Shown one piece after another: positions 1 to 8,348 of a DNA stretch of 64,000 bases. The notes beneath the pieces were generated by a model that was not told the DNA's origin, did not search any database, and saw only the letters and a program-made list of their open reading frames with translations. Numbering within the stretch: position 1 is the first letter of the stretch; each line of letters opens with the position of its first letter. This stretch comes from Methylobacterium symbioticum (GTDB lineage Bacteria > Pseudomonadota > Alphaproteobacteria > Rhizobiales > Beijerinckiaceae). The stretch lies in contig NZ_CABFPH010000004.1 of assembly GCF_902141845.1 (NCBI RefSeq), positions 1 to 64,000 of the forward strand, in the 5' to 3' direction. The position numbers and the translations under genes were made by a program.

Positions 1-371
1 CGCTTCAAGTCTGCCGGGGTGAGGCTGGGCGAGCCGGGCAACGGCGCTACGCAGTCCGCCACGATCGGGGTCGATGCAGGTGAGCAAGAGACCGCGACGA
101 TAAACGGACGAGGCCGGCCACACGCGGCCCCCTCGTCCGCGGGACGCCGGGGAGCTCGGTATCCGTACGCACATCAGTTTGGGTTCCGCGGCGTCCCGCG
201 TCTCCCTCCAGCCATGCCTCCGGCGTCAGGCGACGCGCGGAGCCGAAACCGCGTGGGGTCCCGGGTGTCGAGAGGGGTCACCCCTCTCGCGGGTGCGGGC
301 GGAGCCCGGAACAAGTGCCTGACGCGACGCCGGCCACCACCGCGAGCGGCCCTCGCCCAGGGCCTGGACGC
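1..371. other. Intergenic region downstream of dksA, with a palindrome
   Basis: I see no convincing gene here. A near-perfect palindrome at 269-289 has arms CGAGAGGGGT and ACCCCTCTCG around a single central base. It lies about 80 bp downstream of the dksA stop, so in the minus direction it could act as a transcription-ending or RNA-stabilising hairpin, although no T-run follows. Open frames in the region are GC-rich and lack ribosome sites or recognisable protein character. Confidence 0.4.
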
Positions 372-791
372 TCAGTCGTCGCGATAGACCCGCTCGCGGC
401 GCTCGTGGCGCTCCTGCGCTTCGAGCGACAGGGTGGCGATGGGGCGGGCATCGAGGCGCTTCAGAGAGATCGGCTCGCCGGTCTCCTCGCAATAGCCGTA
501 GGAGCCGTCCTCGAGGCGGGCAAGCGCGGCGTCGATCTTGCCGGTGAGCTTGCGCTGGCGGTCCCGGGCCCGCAGCTCGATCGCCCGGTCGGTCTCAGAG
601 GAGGCCCGGTCGGCGATGTCGGGATGGTTCTCGTTCTCGCTCTGCAAGGCGACGAGCGTGTCCTGGGCCTCGCGGAGAATGTCGTTCTTCCAGCTCAAGA
701 GCTTGCGCCGGAAGTACTCCCGCTGCCTTTCATTCATGAAGGGCTCGACGTCGGAAGGCGTGTAACCTTCCTCCAGCGTTACCTTCGCCAT
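372..791 (-). CDS. dksA: RNA polymerase-binding transcription factor DksA
   Basis: This 139-aa protein is DksA, which binds the RNA polymerase secondary channel and works with ppGpp in the stringent response. The N-terminal half is a predicted coiled coil, expected to carry the channel-inserting tip. The C-terminal half aligns with the DksA zinc-finger fold, but only one Cys remains (YCEETGEPI), and the distal CxxC is replaced by the ARPIATLSLEAQ segment. This Cys-poor version is usual in alphaproteobacteria, so it is not a defect. The C-terminus RHERRERVYRDD is also typical. Start: ATG at 791 with AGGG about 8 bases upstream. It is transcribed alone. Confidence 0.93.
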   Translation of the reverse strand: MAKVTLEEGYTPSDVEPFMNERQREYFRRKLLSWKNDILREAQDTLVALQSENENHPDIADRASSETDRAIELRARDRQRKLTGKIDAALARLEDGSYGYCEETGEPISLKRLDARPIATLSLEAQERHERRERVYRDD

Positions 792-1000
792 GTGTCGCCC
801 TCACACTCGCGTCTGTGCCTGCTGACGGCCATGAACCCGTGCCGTATAGTCGAGGCGCCGTCTTGCCACAACGGAGGCGAACGCAAGGTTCGGACCCGGG
901 ACATCACGCCGCGCGCAGATGCGGCATCCCGGACACGGTCGCGCAGCGGATTTCGGCTCCTGACCCCTGCGGGGCGCCGCTGTGGCATTCGGGCCACGCC

Positions 1001-2008
1001 TCACGGGCTCCGGAGCCGGGCGAGCGCCGCGGCGATGTCGTCGGCAACCCGGCGCGCCAGCGTGTGCCGGTAATGGCTCCCGTCGAAGAACAGGTCCGGG
1101 TCGCGCGCCTCCGGGCCGTCGCGGCGCCAGTCGAGGAGCGCGCTGCGCGGATGGCTCGCGAGCGCCGCGCCGATCGCGGCCTTGCAGGCGGCCTCCGCCG
1201 CCGCGCGCGGGCTGCCCGGCCGCGGCAGAGCGGCGTGGGCGACCGGGGGCAGCACGGCGATGACCGGCGTCTGCGCCGGCACCGTGCGCAGCGCCGCCCG
1301 CAGGGCGTCGGCCGCCGGGAACGGCCCGGCTCGTCCGGGTTCGGGCCCGTCCGGCACCGGCTTGTCGCGGTAGGGCGCCCGGTGCGCCTCCTCGCCGAAG
1401 CCGAGCCTCAGGTAATCCGGCTCGTAGTCCCACCAGCCGTCGGCGCGGGCAAGCGGGCGGCGCCGGCGCGTCAGCCAGCCGATCCGCTCGATCACCTCCT
1501 GGGCCACGGCGTAGCGCATCAGCCCGCGCAGGTAGCTCGGCAGGTCGGCCGCGAAGAGCCAGAACGGGAAGGGCTTGTCGTTGCGAAAGGCCGGATCGTC
1601 GCCGCACCAGAAATCGTCCGGTGCCAGCACGATCGCCTTCGGATCCGGGTGATGGCGCAGGAACCAGTCGAGGACGACGAACTGCTCGCCGGGCCCGGTG
1701 GCGGGAATCGCGAGCTGTACGAAGGGGATGCCGGTGAGCCCGCTCAGCCGCTCCGGCTCGATGAGCTGGATGTGCGAGTTGCCGATGATCGCGCCCTGGA
1801 AGGCAGGGTCGCGCCCGCGGCTCGCGGCGGCGGTGCGCGGCCCCTGCGGGCGGATGCCCACCGTGCCGAGAGGCGAGCGCCCGCTGTCATAGGGGTCGAG
1901 CGCGAAGGCCAGCACGAGGTAGCCCGCGACCAGGCAGAGCGCGGAGACGAGGAAGCCCCGCACGAAGCGGCCCCAGGCGGCGTCCGGACCGGAGGGAGGG
2001 ACCGCCAT
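1001..2008 (-). CDS. SGNH-hydrolase-like membrane-anchored protein (AlgX/AlgJ-like partner of MBOAT)
   Basis: About 335 aa from the preferred ATG at 2008; a start at 2047 would overlap the upstream MBOAT gene by 35 bases. Residues 15-40 form one membrane segment (VRGFLVSALCLVAGYLVLAF). A GNSH motif resembles SGNH block I, and a late DGSHYR resembles the catalytic Asp-x-x-His block V, so an esterase/acetyltransferase fold is likely. It starts right behind the MBOAT gene, an arrangement known from AlgI/AlgJ/AlgX and related polysaccharide O-acetylation systems. The inferred role is transfer of acetyl groups to an exported glycan in the periplasm. The substrate cannot be read from the sequence, and no polysaccharide synthesis genes are adjacent. 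Confidence 0.7.
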   Translation of the reverse strand: MAVPPSGPDAAWGRFVRGFLVSALCLVAGYLVLAFALDPYDSGRSPLGTVGIRPQGPRTAAASRGRDPAFQGAIIGNSHIQLIEPERLSGLTGIPFVQLAIPATGPGEQFVVLDWFLRHHPDPKAIVLAPDDFWCGDDPAFRNDKPFPFWLFAADLPSYLRGLMRYAVAQEVIERIGWLTRRRRPLARADGWWDYEPDYLRLGFGEEAHRAPYRDKPVPDGPEPGRAGPFPAADALRAALRTVPAQTPVIAVLPPVAHAALPRPGSPRAAAEAACKAAIGAALASHPRSALLDWRRDGPEARDPDLFFDGSHYRHTLARRVADDIAAALARLRSP

Positions 2009-2012
2009 CGCG

Positions 2013-3386
2013 TCAGAACTGGAAGTAGATGAACTCGTAGTTCGCATCGTCCCCGATCTTCAGGAGCACAACCACGAACAGGAGCCCGAACAGGATGGCG
2101 AGGCCGCGACGGGGCGGCAGGCGGTGCACGGCGGTCCAGGCGGTGGGGCCGACCATCGCGACCAGGGCCGCGGCGGCGATCGCCCGCCACTTGAAGCCGG
2201 AACCCGTGGGCCCGAGGCCGAGGAGTCCCTCGTAGATGCGCAGCGCCCCCCCGAAGCTGCCGGCCCGGAACAGCACCCAGGTCAGCACCACGAACAGGCT
2301 GGTGAGCGTCCAGCCGGCGAGTGCCGGCATCGGCAGCCGGGCGCGCCGCCAGAGCGTGCCGGCCCCGAGGCCGAGCCCGTGGAGCGCCCCCCAGGCCACG
2401 AAGGTGAGGCCCGCCCCGTGCCAGAGACCGCCGAGCGCCATGGTGGCGAACAGCGCGCCGACCTGGATGCCGAGCCCGCGCCGGTTCCCGCCCATCGGGA
2501 TGTAGAGGTAGTCGCGCAGGAAGCGCGACAGGGTCATGTGCCAGCGGCGCCAGAACTCGCGCAGGCTCGTGGCGCGGTAGGGCACGTCGAAGTTCTGCGG
2601 CAGCACGACGCCGAACAGGAGCGCGATGCCGAGCGCCATGTCGGTGTAGCCGGAGAAGTCGAAATAGATCTGGAAGGTGAAGCCGAGCACCGCCTGCCAG
2701 GCCTCGCCCGCGCCCACCACGCGCCCCGCCTCCGCCGCCTGGAAGACCGGGTTGACGTAGGCCGCCAGCGGATCGCCGAGAAAGACCTTCTTGGCGAGCC
2801 CGACGGTGAGCAGCATCAGCCCGCGCCCGACCCGCTCCGCCGCATCCGGCCGCGCGTAGGGGCGCTCGTCGAACTGGTGCATGATCTCGCTCCAGCGCAC
2901 GAGCGGGCCGGCGAGAACCTGCGGGAAGAAGGCGATGTAGAGAGCGTATTTCACGAGCCCGAAGCCCGGCGCGCGGCCGGCCCTCAGGTCCGTCAGGTAC
3001 ATGATGTGGTGGAAGGTGAAGAAGGAGATGCCGAGCGGCAGCACCCAGCCGGGCCGCGCGAGGTCGATCCCCGGCAGGAGGTCCGCGAGATCGGCGAAGA
3101 AGTCGAGATACTTGAAGAGGGCGAGCACCAGGAGGTTGCCCGCGATCGCCCCCGGAATCAGCCAGGGCCGCGGTGCCTTGAGGAAGGCGCGGGCGATCCC
3201 CCAGTTCAGCAGGATCGAAGCCGCCAGAAGCGGCACGAAGCGCGGGTCCCACCAGCCGTAGAATACGAAGGACAGGCCGACGAGGACCGGCAGCCGCCAG
3301 GCGGGGCGGTAGCGCTCGGCGAGCCCATGCAGCGCGAGGGCCGCCGGCAGGAAGGCCAGGAGGAAGACGAAGGAGTTGAACAGCAT
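2013..3386 (-). CDS. MBOAT-family membrane O-acyltransferase (AlgI-like)
   Basis: A 457-aa polytopic membrane protein. The ATG at 3386 gives the usual family N-terminus MLFNSFVFLLAFLP; an upstream extension of 28 residues is Arg/Pro-rich and improbable. Family hallmarks are present: the FFPQVLAGPLVRW segment, the WRRWHMTLSRFLRDYLYIP block and the active-site His in GGLWHGAGLTFVAWG. AlgI-type MBOATs move acetyl groups across the inner membrane to a periplasmic transferase, and the SGNH-like gene immediately downstream fits that partner role. The pair probably forms a two-gene operon. Exact acceptor unknown. Confidence 0.88.
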   Translation of the reverse strand: MLFNSFVFLLAFLPAALALHGLAERYRPAWRLPVLVGLSFVFYGWWDPRFVPLLAASILLNWGIARAFLKAPRPWLIPGAIAGNLLVLALFKYLDFFADLADLLPGIDLARPGWVLPLGISFFTFHHIMYLTDLRAGRAPGFGLVKYALYIAFFPQVLAGPLVRWSEIMHQFDERPYARPDAAERVGRGLMLLTVGLAKKVFLGDPLAAYVNPVFQAAEAGRVVGAGEAWQAVLGFTFQIYFDFSGYTDMALGIALLFGVVLPQNFDVPYRATSLREFWRRWHMTLSRFLRDYLYIPMGGNRRGLGIQVGALFATMALGGLWHGAGLTFVAWGALHGLGLGAGTLWRRARLPMPALAGWTLTSLFVVLTWVLFRAGSFGGALRIYEGLLGLGPTGSGFKWRAIAAAALVAMVGPTAWTAVHRLPPRRGLAILFGLLFVVVLLKIGDDANYEFIYFQF

Positions 3387-3500
3387 CGGCCGCCGAACCG
3401 GCGGCGCCGCCGGACAAGAGACGTCGTGGGCGCGCCTTGTCGGGGATCGCGGCCGGGGCGTCAATCGCACCCGGCCGCGGATCAGCCCGGACGGGCCCCG

Positions 3501-4664
3501 TCAGAAGGACCGGGGCAGGCCGAGGATGTGCTCGGCGACGTAGGAGAGGATCAGGTTCGTGGAGATCGGCGCCACCTGATAGAGGCGCGTCTCGCGGAAC
3601 TTGCGCTCCACATCGTACTCCGCCGCGAAGCCGAAGCCGCCGTGGAACTGGATGCAGGCATTGGCCGCCTCCCAGCTCGCTTTGGCGGCCAGGTACTTGG
3701 CCATGTTGGCCTGCGCCCCGCAGGGCTCGCCTGCATCGTAGCGGCGGCAGGCCTCGTAGCGCATCAGGTTCGCCGCCTCGACCTCGATGAAACTCTCCGC
3801 GATCGGGAACTGCACGCCCTGGTTCTGACCGATCGGGCGGCCGAACACCGTGCGTTCCTTCGCATAAGCCGAGACCTTGTCGATGAACCAGTAGCCGTCG
3901 CCGATGCACTCGGCCGCGATCAGCACCCGCTCGGCGTTGAGCCCGGTCAGGATGTACTTGAAGCCCTGGCCCTCCTCGCCGATCAGATTCTCGGCCGGGA
4001 TCTCGAGGTCGTCGAAGAACAGCTCGTTGGTCTCGTGGTTGACCATGTTGAGGATGGGCCGCACGCTCATGCCCTTCCTCTGCGCCTCGTGCAGGTCCAC
4101 GAGGAAGATCGACAGCCCTTCCGACTTCTTGCGCACTTGGTCGAGCGGCGTGGTGCGGGCCAAGAGGATCATCAGGTCGGAGTGCTGGATGCGCGAGATC
4201 CAGACCTTCTGGCCGTTGATCACCCAGCGGTCCCCCTTGCGCACGGCGGTGGTCTTGATCTTGGTGGTGTCGGTGCCCGCCGTCGGCTCGGTCACGCCCA
4301 TCGACTGCAGGCGCAGTTCCCCAGCCGCGATCTTGGGCAGGTAGCGCCGGCGCTGCTCTTCCGAGCCGTGCCGCACCAGTGTGTTCATGTTGTACATCTG
4401 CCCATGGCAGGCGCCGGAATTGCCGCCGGAGCGGTTGATCTCTTCCATGATCACGGAGGCTTCCGTGAGCCCGAGGCCCGAGCCGCCGTACTCTTCGGGA
4501 ATGAGGGCGGCCATCCAGCCGGCCTTGGTCAGCGCCTCGACGAAAGCCTCCGGATAGCCGCGGGCCTCGTCGATCTTGCGGTGATACTCAGCCGGGAACT
4601 CGGCGCAGAGCGCGCGCACCGCGTCGCGGATGTCCTGATGCCGACCCTCGTCGATCGTCTGCAT
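3501..4664 (-). CDS. Acyl-CoA dehydrogenase family protein
   Basis: 387 aa. The ATG at 4664 follows a strong AGGGAGGAAG ribosome site, and longer frames upstream lack one. The N-terminal helical domain, the central beta domain (VTEPTAGTDTT, WVINGQKVWISR) and the C-terminal helical domain with FHGGFGFA identify an FAD-dependent acyl-CoA dehydrogenase. The usual late YEGTS motif that carries the catalytic glutamate in short/medium-chain enzymes reads VAPIST here, so the base must lie elsewhere, as in other ACAD subfamilies, or the chemistry differs. Substrate unknown. It is divergent from the MFS gene at 4950. Confidence 0.88.
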   Translation of the reverse strand: MQTIDEGRHQDIRDAVRALCAEFPAEYHRKIDEARGYPEAFVEALTKAGWMAALIPEEYGGSGLGLTEASVIMEEINRSGGNSGACHGQMYNMNTLVRHGSEEQRRRYLPKIAAGELRLQSMGVTEPTAGTDTTKIKTTAVRKGDRWVINGQKVWISRIQHSDLMILLARTTPLDQVRKKSEGLSIFLVDLHEAQRKGMSVRPILNMVNHETNELFFDDLEIPAENLIGEEGQGFKYILTGLNAERVLIAAECIGDGYWFIDKVSAYAKERTVFGRPIGQNQGVQFPIAESFIEVEAANLMRYEACRRYDAGEPCGAQANMAKYLAAKASWEAANACIQFHGGFGFAAEYDVERKFRETRLYQVAPISTNLILSYVAEHILGLPRSF

Positions 4665-4834
4665 CGCTTCCTCCCTGGCTCGTCTTGTCGGTCGCGGCGC
4701 TGATGGCTCCTGCCGGTGGCCGCGCGCAACGCGGCACGCGAGGAACCGTCCCGGGCCGGCGCCGCACTCGTCTTCTGGATGTCGGTGAGCCCTAGCGAAG
4801 GCCCCGGTCCGGCGCCAATACAACCTCCGACAGC

Positions 4835-4863
4835 GCACCATATCGGAAAGTTATATCGTACCG
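4835..4863. promoter_or_regulatory. AT-rich patch between divergent acyl-CoA dehydrogenase and MFS genes
   Basis: A local low-GC stretch contains a direct repeat of ATATCG separated by eight bases (CGGAAAGTTATATCG region). It lies about 100 bp upstream of the MFS start and 170 bp upstream of the dehydrogenase start, so it may hold promoter elements for one or both. No clean -35/-10 pair can be assigned. Confidence 0.25.
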
Positions 4864-4949
4864 GTGGACCGCTCCGGAGGTTGCGCGCGGGCGTCGATGG
4901 GCCCACTCAGGCGCCCTCCCCTCCCCGATCCGTCCGGAGCTTCCCCGCC

Positions 4950-6170
4950 GTGTCCCACCCTGCCCCCGATGCGGCCCAGGCCACGCGGCGCGGCGCGCCC
5001 ACGCTTGCCAGGAACGCGGCACTCGGCATCACGCAGATCATCCTGTGGGGCGGCTCCTTCTTCCTGATCGCAGTTGTGGCCGATCCGATCGTCCAGAGCA
5101 CCGGCTGGCCGCAGGCGATCGTGGTGGGCGCCCTGTCGCTGGCCATCTTGATCTCCGGCCTGCTCTCGCCCTGGGTCGGGCGCATGATCCGGCGGCACGG
5201 CGGCCGCCCGGTGCTGATCGCGGGCACGCTGACCATGGCGGGCGGTCTCGTCCTGATGGGCGTCGCGCCGAACCTGCCGGTCTTCCTGCTCGCCTGGACG
5301 GTAATGGGCCTCGGAATGGCGGGCGCGCTCTACGACCCGCTCTTCGCGGCGATCGGCCAGGCCTACGGATCGGCGGCGCGGGGCGCGATGACCCAGATCG
5401 CCATCGCCTCCGGCTTCGCCGTCACCCTGTGCTGGCCGGCCACCAGCGCCATGGTGGCCCAGATCGGCTGGCGCGGCGCCTGCTTCACCTACGCGGCTCT
5501 CTCGGTGGCCGTGGTAGCGCCCCTCTTCGCCTGGGCGCTTCCCCGACAGGCGCGTGCGGAGCCCGTTCCCGCTGTCGCCGCCGCGACGCTCGCCCTGCCC
5601 ACCGCACCGGCCCGGCTGCCCGGCGAGCGGGTCCTCGCCGTCACTTTCACCACGGCGGCCGTTCTGATGACCGCGGTTTCCGTGCAATTGCTGCTGCTCC
5701 TCCAGGCCCAAGGCATCGCGGCCGGAACAGCGGTGGCCCTGAGCGCCCTGATCGGACCGTCGCAGGTCGGCGCGCGCATCCTGGAACTTGCCTTCGGGCG
5801 GGGGGCGCACCCGATCTGGGCGCTGCTCGTCTCGAGCGGCAGCGTGGCACTCGGCCTGTTGCTGCTCGCCGTCGCCCCCGGCCTCGCCTGGCTCGCCATC
5901 ATTCTCTACGGAGCCGGCAACGGCATGCGCACGGTGGTGCGCGGCACGCTGCCGCTCGCCCTCTACGGCCAGCAGGATTACGCCGCAGTGATGGGCCGGC
6001 TGGCACGCCTCCCCCTGTTCGGACAAGCGGCGACGCCGGTGGCCTGCGGTGCCCTTTCGGACTGGCTCGGCCTCGACGCTCTGCTCGACATCATGCTGGG
6101 GATCGCCGCGCTGAACCTCACCCTGTCTCTGATCGTCGCCCGCCGCACCCTGTCGGAGCGGCCGACCTGA
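4950..6170 (+). CDS. MFS transporter
   Basis: About 406 aa if translation begins at the GTG at 4950, with CGGAG upstream; the longer frame adds an unconvincing Pro/Arg-rich leader. About 12 hydrophobic segments are visible. The first (ALGITQIILWGGSFFLIAVVA) is followed by the typical loop 2-3 charge pattern (GRMIRRHGGRPVLIAG), as in major facilitator proteins. A longer hydrophilic linker after TM6 (RQARAEPVPAVAAATLALP) separates the two halves. The substrate is not predictable. The protein resembles the small MFS exporters common in Rhizobiales. It ends with a short tail and is followed by the convergent receiver gene. Confidence 0.82.
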   Translation: MSHPAPDAAQATRRGAPTLARNAALGITQIILWGGSFFLIAVVADPIVQSTGWPQAIVVGALSLAILISGLLSPWVGRMIRRHGGRPVLIAGTLTMAGGLVLMGVAPNLPVFLLAWTVMGLGMAGALYDPLFAAIGQAYGSAARGAMTQIAIASGFAVTLCWPATSAMVAQIGWRGACFTYAALSVAVVAPLFAWALPRQARAEPVPAVAAATLALPTAPARLPGERVLAVTFTTAAVLMTAVSVQLLLLLQAQGIAAGTAVALSALIGPSQVGARILELAFGRGAHPIWALLVSSGSVALGLLLLAVAPGLAWLAIILYGAGNGMRTVVRGTLPLALYGQQDYAAVMGRLARLPLFGQAATPVACGALSDWLGLDALLDIMLGIAALNLTLSLIVARRTLSERPT

Positions 6171-6304
6171 GACGGATCTTCACCGCTGTCTTGCCGCTTC
6201 GCCAGTGGGTCGCAGATCGGCCCGCCGGCGAGCGTCCACGGCCTTCGGGGACGCAGCGCGGGTCGTCTCCCGGCATCACAGAGATGCCGAGAGCGCACCG
6301 ATGG

Positions 6305-6703
6305 TCAGCCCGGCACGACCTCGTCCGCCCGCCGCATCGCGCAAGCGGCCAGCGCCCGCGCCACCGCCTCTGGTTCGACCGGCTTCTGACAATGGATCGT
6401 CCGGCAATCCGCGGCCGGAAGGATCCCGCGATCATATCCGGTGGCGAAGACGATCGGCACGCCACGCGCGCGAAGGGCGTCGGCGACGGCAAATGCCATC
6501 TCGCCCTGCAGGTTGATGTCGAGGACGGCGGCGTCGATCCGTTGAGTCGCACCAGCGATGTCGAGCGCGTCCGCGACATTGCTGGCCGGTCCGAGCACGG
6601 TGGCGCCATGACGCTCCAGACCGTGTCTGAGGTCATCCATGATGAAATAGTCGTCTTCCACCACAAGTACGTGGCAGCCGGATAAGATTCCGCCGCTATC
6701 CAT
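6305..6703 (-). CDS. Stand-alone response regulator receiver protein
   Basis: 132 aa. The ATG at 6703 is preceded by GAGGAGG at good spacing, and a longer frame begins without a ribosome site. It is a CheY-like receiver only: acidic pair in VVEDDYF, phospho-acceptor Asp62 in VLDINLQG, the conserved small-residue position in FATGYD, and Lys in CQKPVEP. It has no output domain, so it must act by protein contact or in a phosphorelay. It resembles the orphan receivers abundant in Methylobacterium. No kinase is adjacent. The 580-bp gap upstream includes an FNR/FixK-type box, so expression may respond to oxygen. Confidence 0.85.
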   Translation of the reverse strand: MDSGGILSGCHVLVVEDDYFIMDDLRHGLERHGATVLGPASNVADALDIAGATQRIDAAVLDINLQGEMAFAVADALRARGVPIVFATGYDRGILPAADCRTIHCQKPVEPEAVARALAACAMRRADEVVPG

Positions 6704-7283
6704 CGCCGCAGCCTCCTCATCCATCGGCCGCGCGCGGGAGCCGCTCATTCCGCGGCCGGCCCAGGACGGAGCCGACGCACCGTTGTCGGAATATAAATGG
6801 CATATCTGCGCAGATACGGAACGGAGAACCTCCAAAAACTTGATAATTTTTGCCCCTCTGTCGCGTACACCTGCACGGCTTTTTGAGGGATGCTCATTGA
6901 TCCAGATCAACTACGCTCAGGCAACCTCGGCCGCACACAGCAAAAATCAACACCGTGGCGTTCTGATCTGACAGTTGCTTCAGATTGCCAGGAACCGCCT
7001 GAGCGCCATGAAGTTCAATTCCTAGCACTGACGGTTTGCCTTGCCCGTTTCATCCAAGCTCAGACAAAGGGACCAACACAACCTCTGCGTGCCGGCCCTT
7101 CCGATGACCGCCGATGAACAGGCGTCGCCACACGTCGCCTGCGGATGGGACACGCTCGGTGGGCCTACGGTGCAATGGGTGGGGTAGGCTCATGCGCGAG
7201 ACGGCTGGAGCGGGCACGCCTGGACGGCGCGAAGCCGGCCCTCAAATCCATGGGGGCCACCACCGAAGGAGACGATTGTCGCG
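6704..7283. other. 580-bp divergent intergenic region
   Basis: The region separates the minus-strand receiver gene from the plus-strand isochorismatase-like gene. Its first 200 bases next to the receiver gene are markedly AT-richer than the surroundings and contain the FNR/FixK-type palindrome at 6897-6910. The short open frames inside lack ribosome sites. I see no RNA gene. Confidence 0.5.
6897..6910. promoter_or_regulatory. FNR/FixK-type box
   Basis: The sequence TTGATCCAGATCAA matches the FNR/FixK consensus TTGAT-N4-ATCAA exactly and is symmetric for six bases on each side. It lies 194 bp upstream of the receiver start (6703) and about 370 bp upstream of the isochorismatase-like start (7284). 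A CRP/FNR-family regulator of the FixK type is the expected binder; the regulator itself is not in the window. Confidence 0.6.
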
Positions 7284-7895
7284 ATGCAGTCGGGTTTGGG
7301 ACTACGCTTTGGCCCCTTGGGCAAGCGGACGGTTCATCTCTGCGTCGATGCGCAACGCATGTTCGCGGAAGAGACCGACTGGCACACACCCTGGCTGCGC
7401 CAAGTTCTGCCGGCGATTGAGCGGATCGCCTCGAGCCATGCCCAACGCACGATCTTCACCCGCTTCGTTCCAGCGGAGAGCGCCGCGGCCTGTGCCGGGA
7501 CGTGGCGGCGCTACTACGAGCGCTGGCCCAACATGACCCTGGAGAGACTCCCCGCCGACATGGTCGATCTGCTGCCGAGCCTCGCTGATCTGGTGCCGCC
7601 GGCCCGTGTCTTCGACAAGCGAACCTATTCACCGTGGATCGAGCCCGGCTTCGAAGCACTCCTATCGGAGGTGGAGACCGTCGTCGTCACGGGCGGCGAG
7701 ACCGATGTCTGCGTCCTTGCCACGGTCCTCGGAGCGGTCGATCGCGGCCAGCGGGTGATTATCGCGGCCGACGCCGTATGCAGCTCCGCCGACGAGACCT
7801 ACGATGCGACGGTGACTCTCTATTGCAGCCGGTACGGCGCGCAGATCGAGGTCGCGCCGACTTCGGAAATTCTGGAGGCTTGGCTCCCGACTTAA
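7284..7895 (+). CDS. Isochorismatase-like cysteine hydrolase
   Basis: 203 aa. ATG at 7284 follows GAAGGAGA. The isochorismatase-like triad is visible: Asp22 (LCVDAQ), Lys112 (FDKRTYS) and Cys143 (TDVCVLATV), with the preceding GGETD turn. Enzymes of this fold hydrolyse N-carbamoyl compounds, nicotinamide or similar amides, or isochorismate; the exact substrate is not evident here. A small protein and xoxF follow on the same strand, but gaps of 140 and 60 bp leave co-transcription uncertain. The FNR-type box lies far upstream. Confidence 0.85.
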   Translation: MQSGLGLRFGPLGKRTVHLCVDAQRMFAEETDWHTPWLRQVLPAIERIASSHAQRTIFTRFVPAESAAACAGTWRRYYERWPNMTLERLPADMVDLLPSLADLVPPARVFDKRTYSPWIEPGFEALLSEVETVVVTGGETDVCVLATVLGAVDRGQRVIIAADAVCSSADETYDATVTLYCSRYGAQIEVAPTSEILEAWLPT

Positions 7896-8037
7896 GCGAC
7901 AGTGCGGATTTGGAGCGCAACGCGGGACCTGCATTGCCCTCAACCCTGGATCATGCCGGACTTGGCGACCGGGATATTCGTGGCGAACCCGCCCGCAGGC
8001 TGCGCTGCACCGATCACGCCATTCGCGAGCCGTCGAG

Positions 8038-8289
8038 ATGACACATCTTCAGGAAGCCCTAAGGATCTTCGAGGATCTGCTGGTGGCCGAGCAGCCGGCC
8101 AATGCGGGTGAGGCCGATGCGGCGATCTGGGCCTATCTCACACCGTTCGAGGGCCTCGGCTCCCAAGCGGAGGCCCTCGGCCAGATGGAGCGCGCCGTAG
8201 CGGAACTCGACGCAGGCTCGGCCTTCATGCCGATCCTGCTCAACACCCTGGAACGGCACCGGGCTCGCCTGTCCGAACCCTCGGCCTGA
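8038..8289 (+). CDS. Small acidic helical protein of unknown function
   Basis: 83 aa, not recognised. It reads as an acidic all-helical protein ([15 protein letters not shown], then [15 protein letters not shown]) with no signal peptide, membrane segment or Cys. The ribosome site is weak, but composition and length look protein-like, and it sits between two real plus-strand genes. It ends 59 bp before xoxF. Confidence 0.55.
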   Translation: MTHLQEALRIFEDLLVAEQPANAGEADAAIWAYLTPFEGLGSQAEALGQMERAVAELDAGSAFMPILLNTLERHRARLSEPSA

Positions 8290-8348
8290 TCGCTGCAAGC
8301 ACAGCCACGCTCTTGCCGGGGCGGCCTCGCAGAAGGCATGGGTCCGCC

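Noticed and set aside
269..289. Palindrome near the window start as a recombination or plasmid site
   Set aside because: It lies just after dksA and is better explained as a transcript-end hairpin.
2124..4703. Long plus-strand open frame opposite the MBOAT and acyl-CoA dehydrogenase genes
   Set aside because: It spans two clear genes on the other strand and gives only charged low-complexity sequence, a known effect of high GC.
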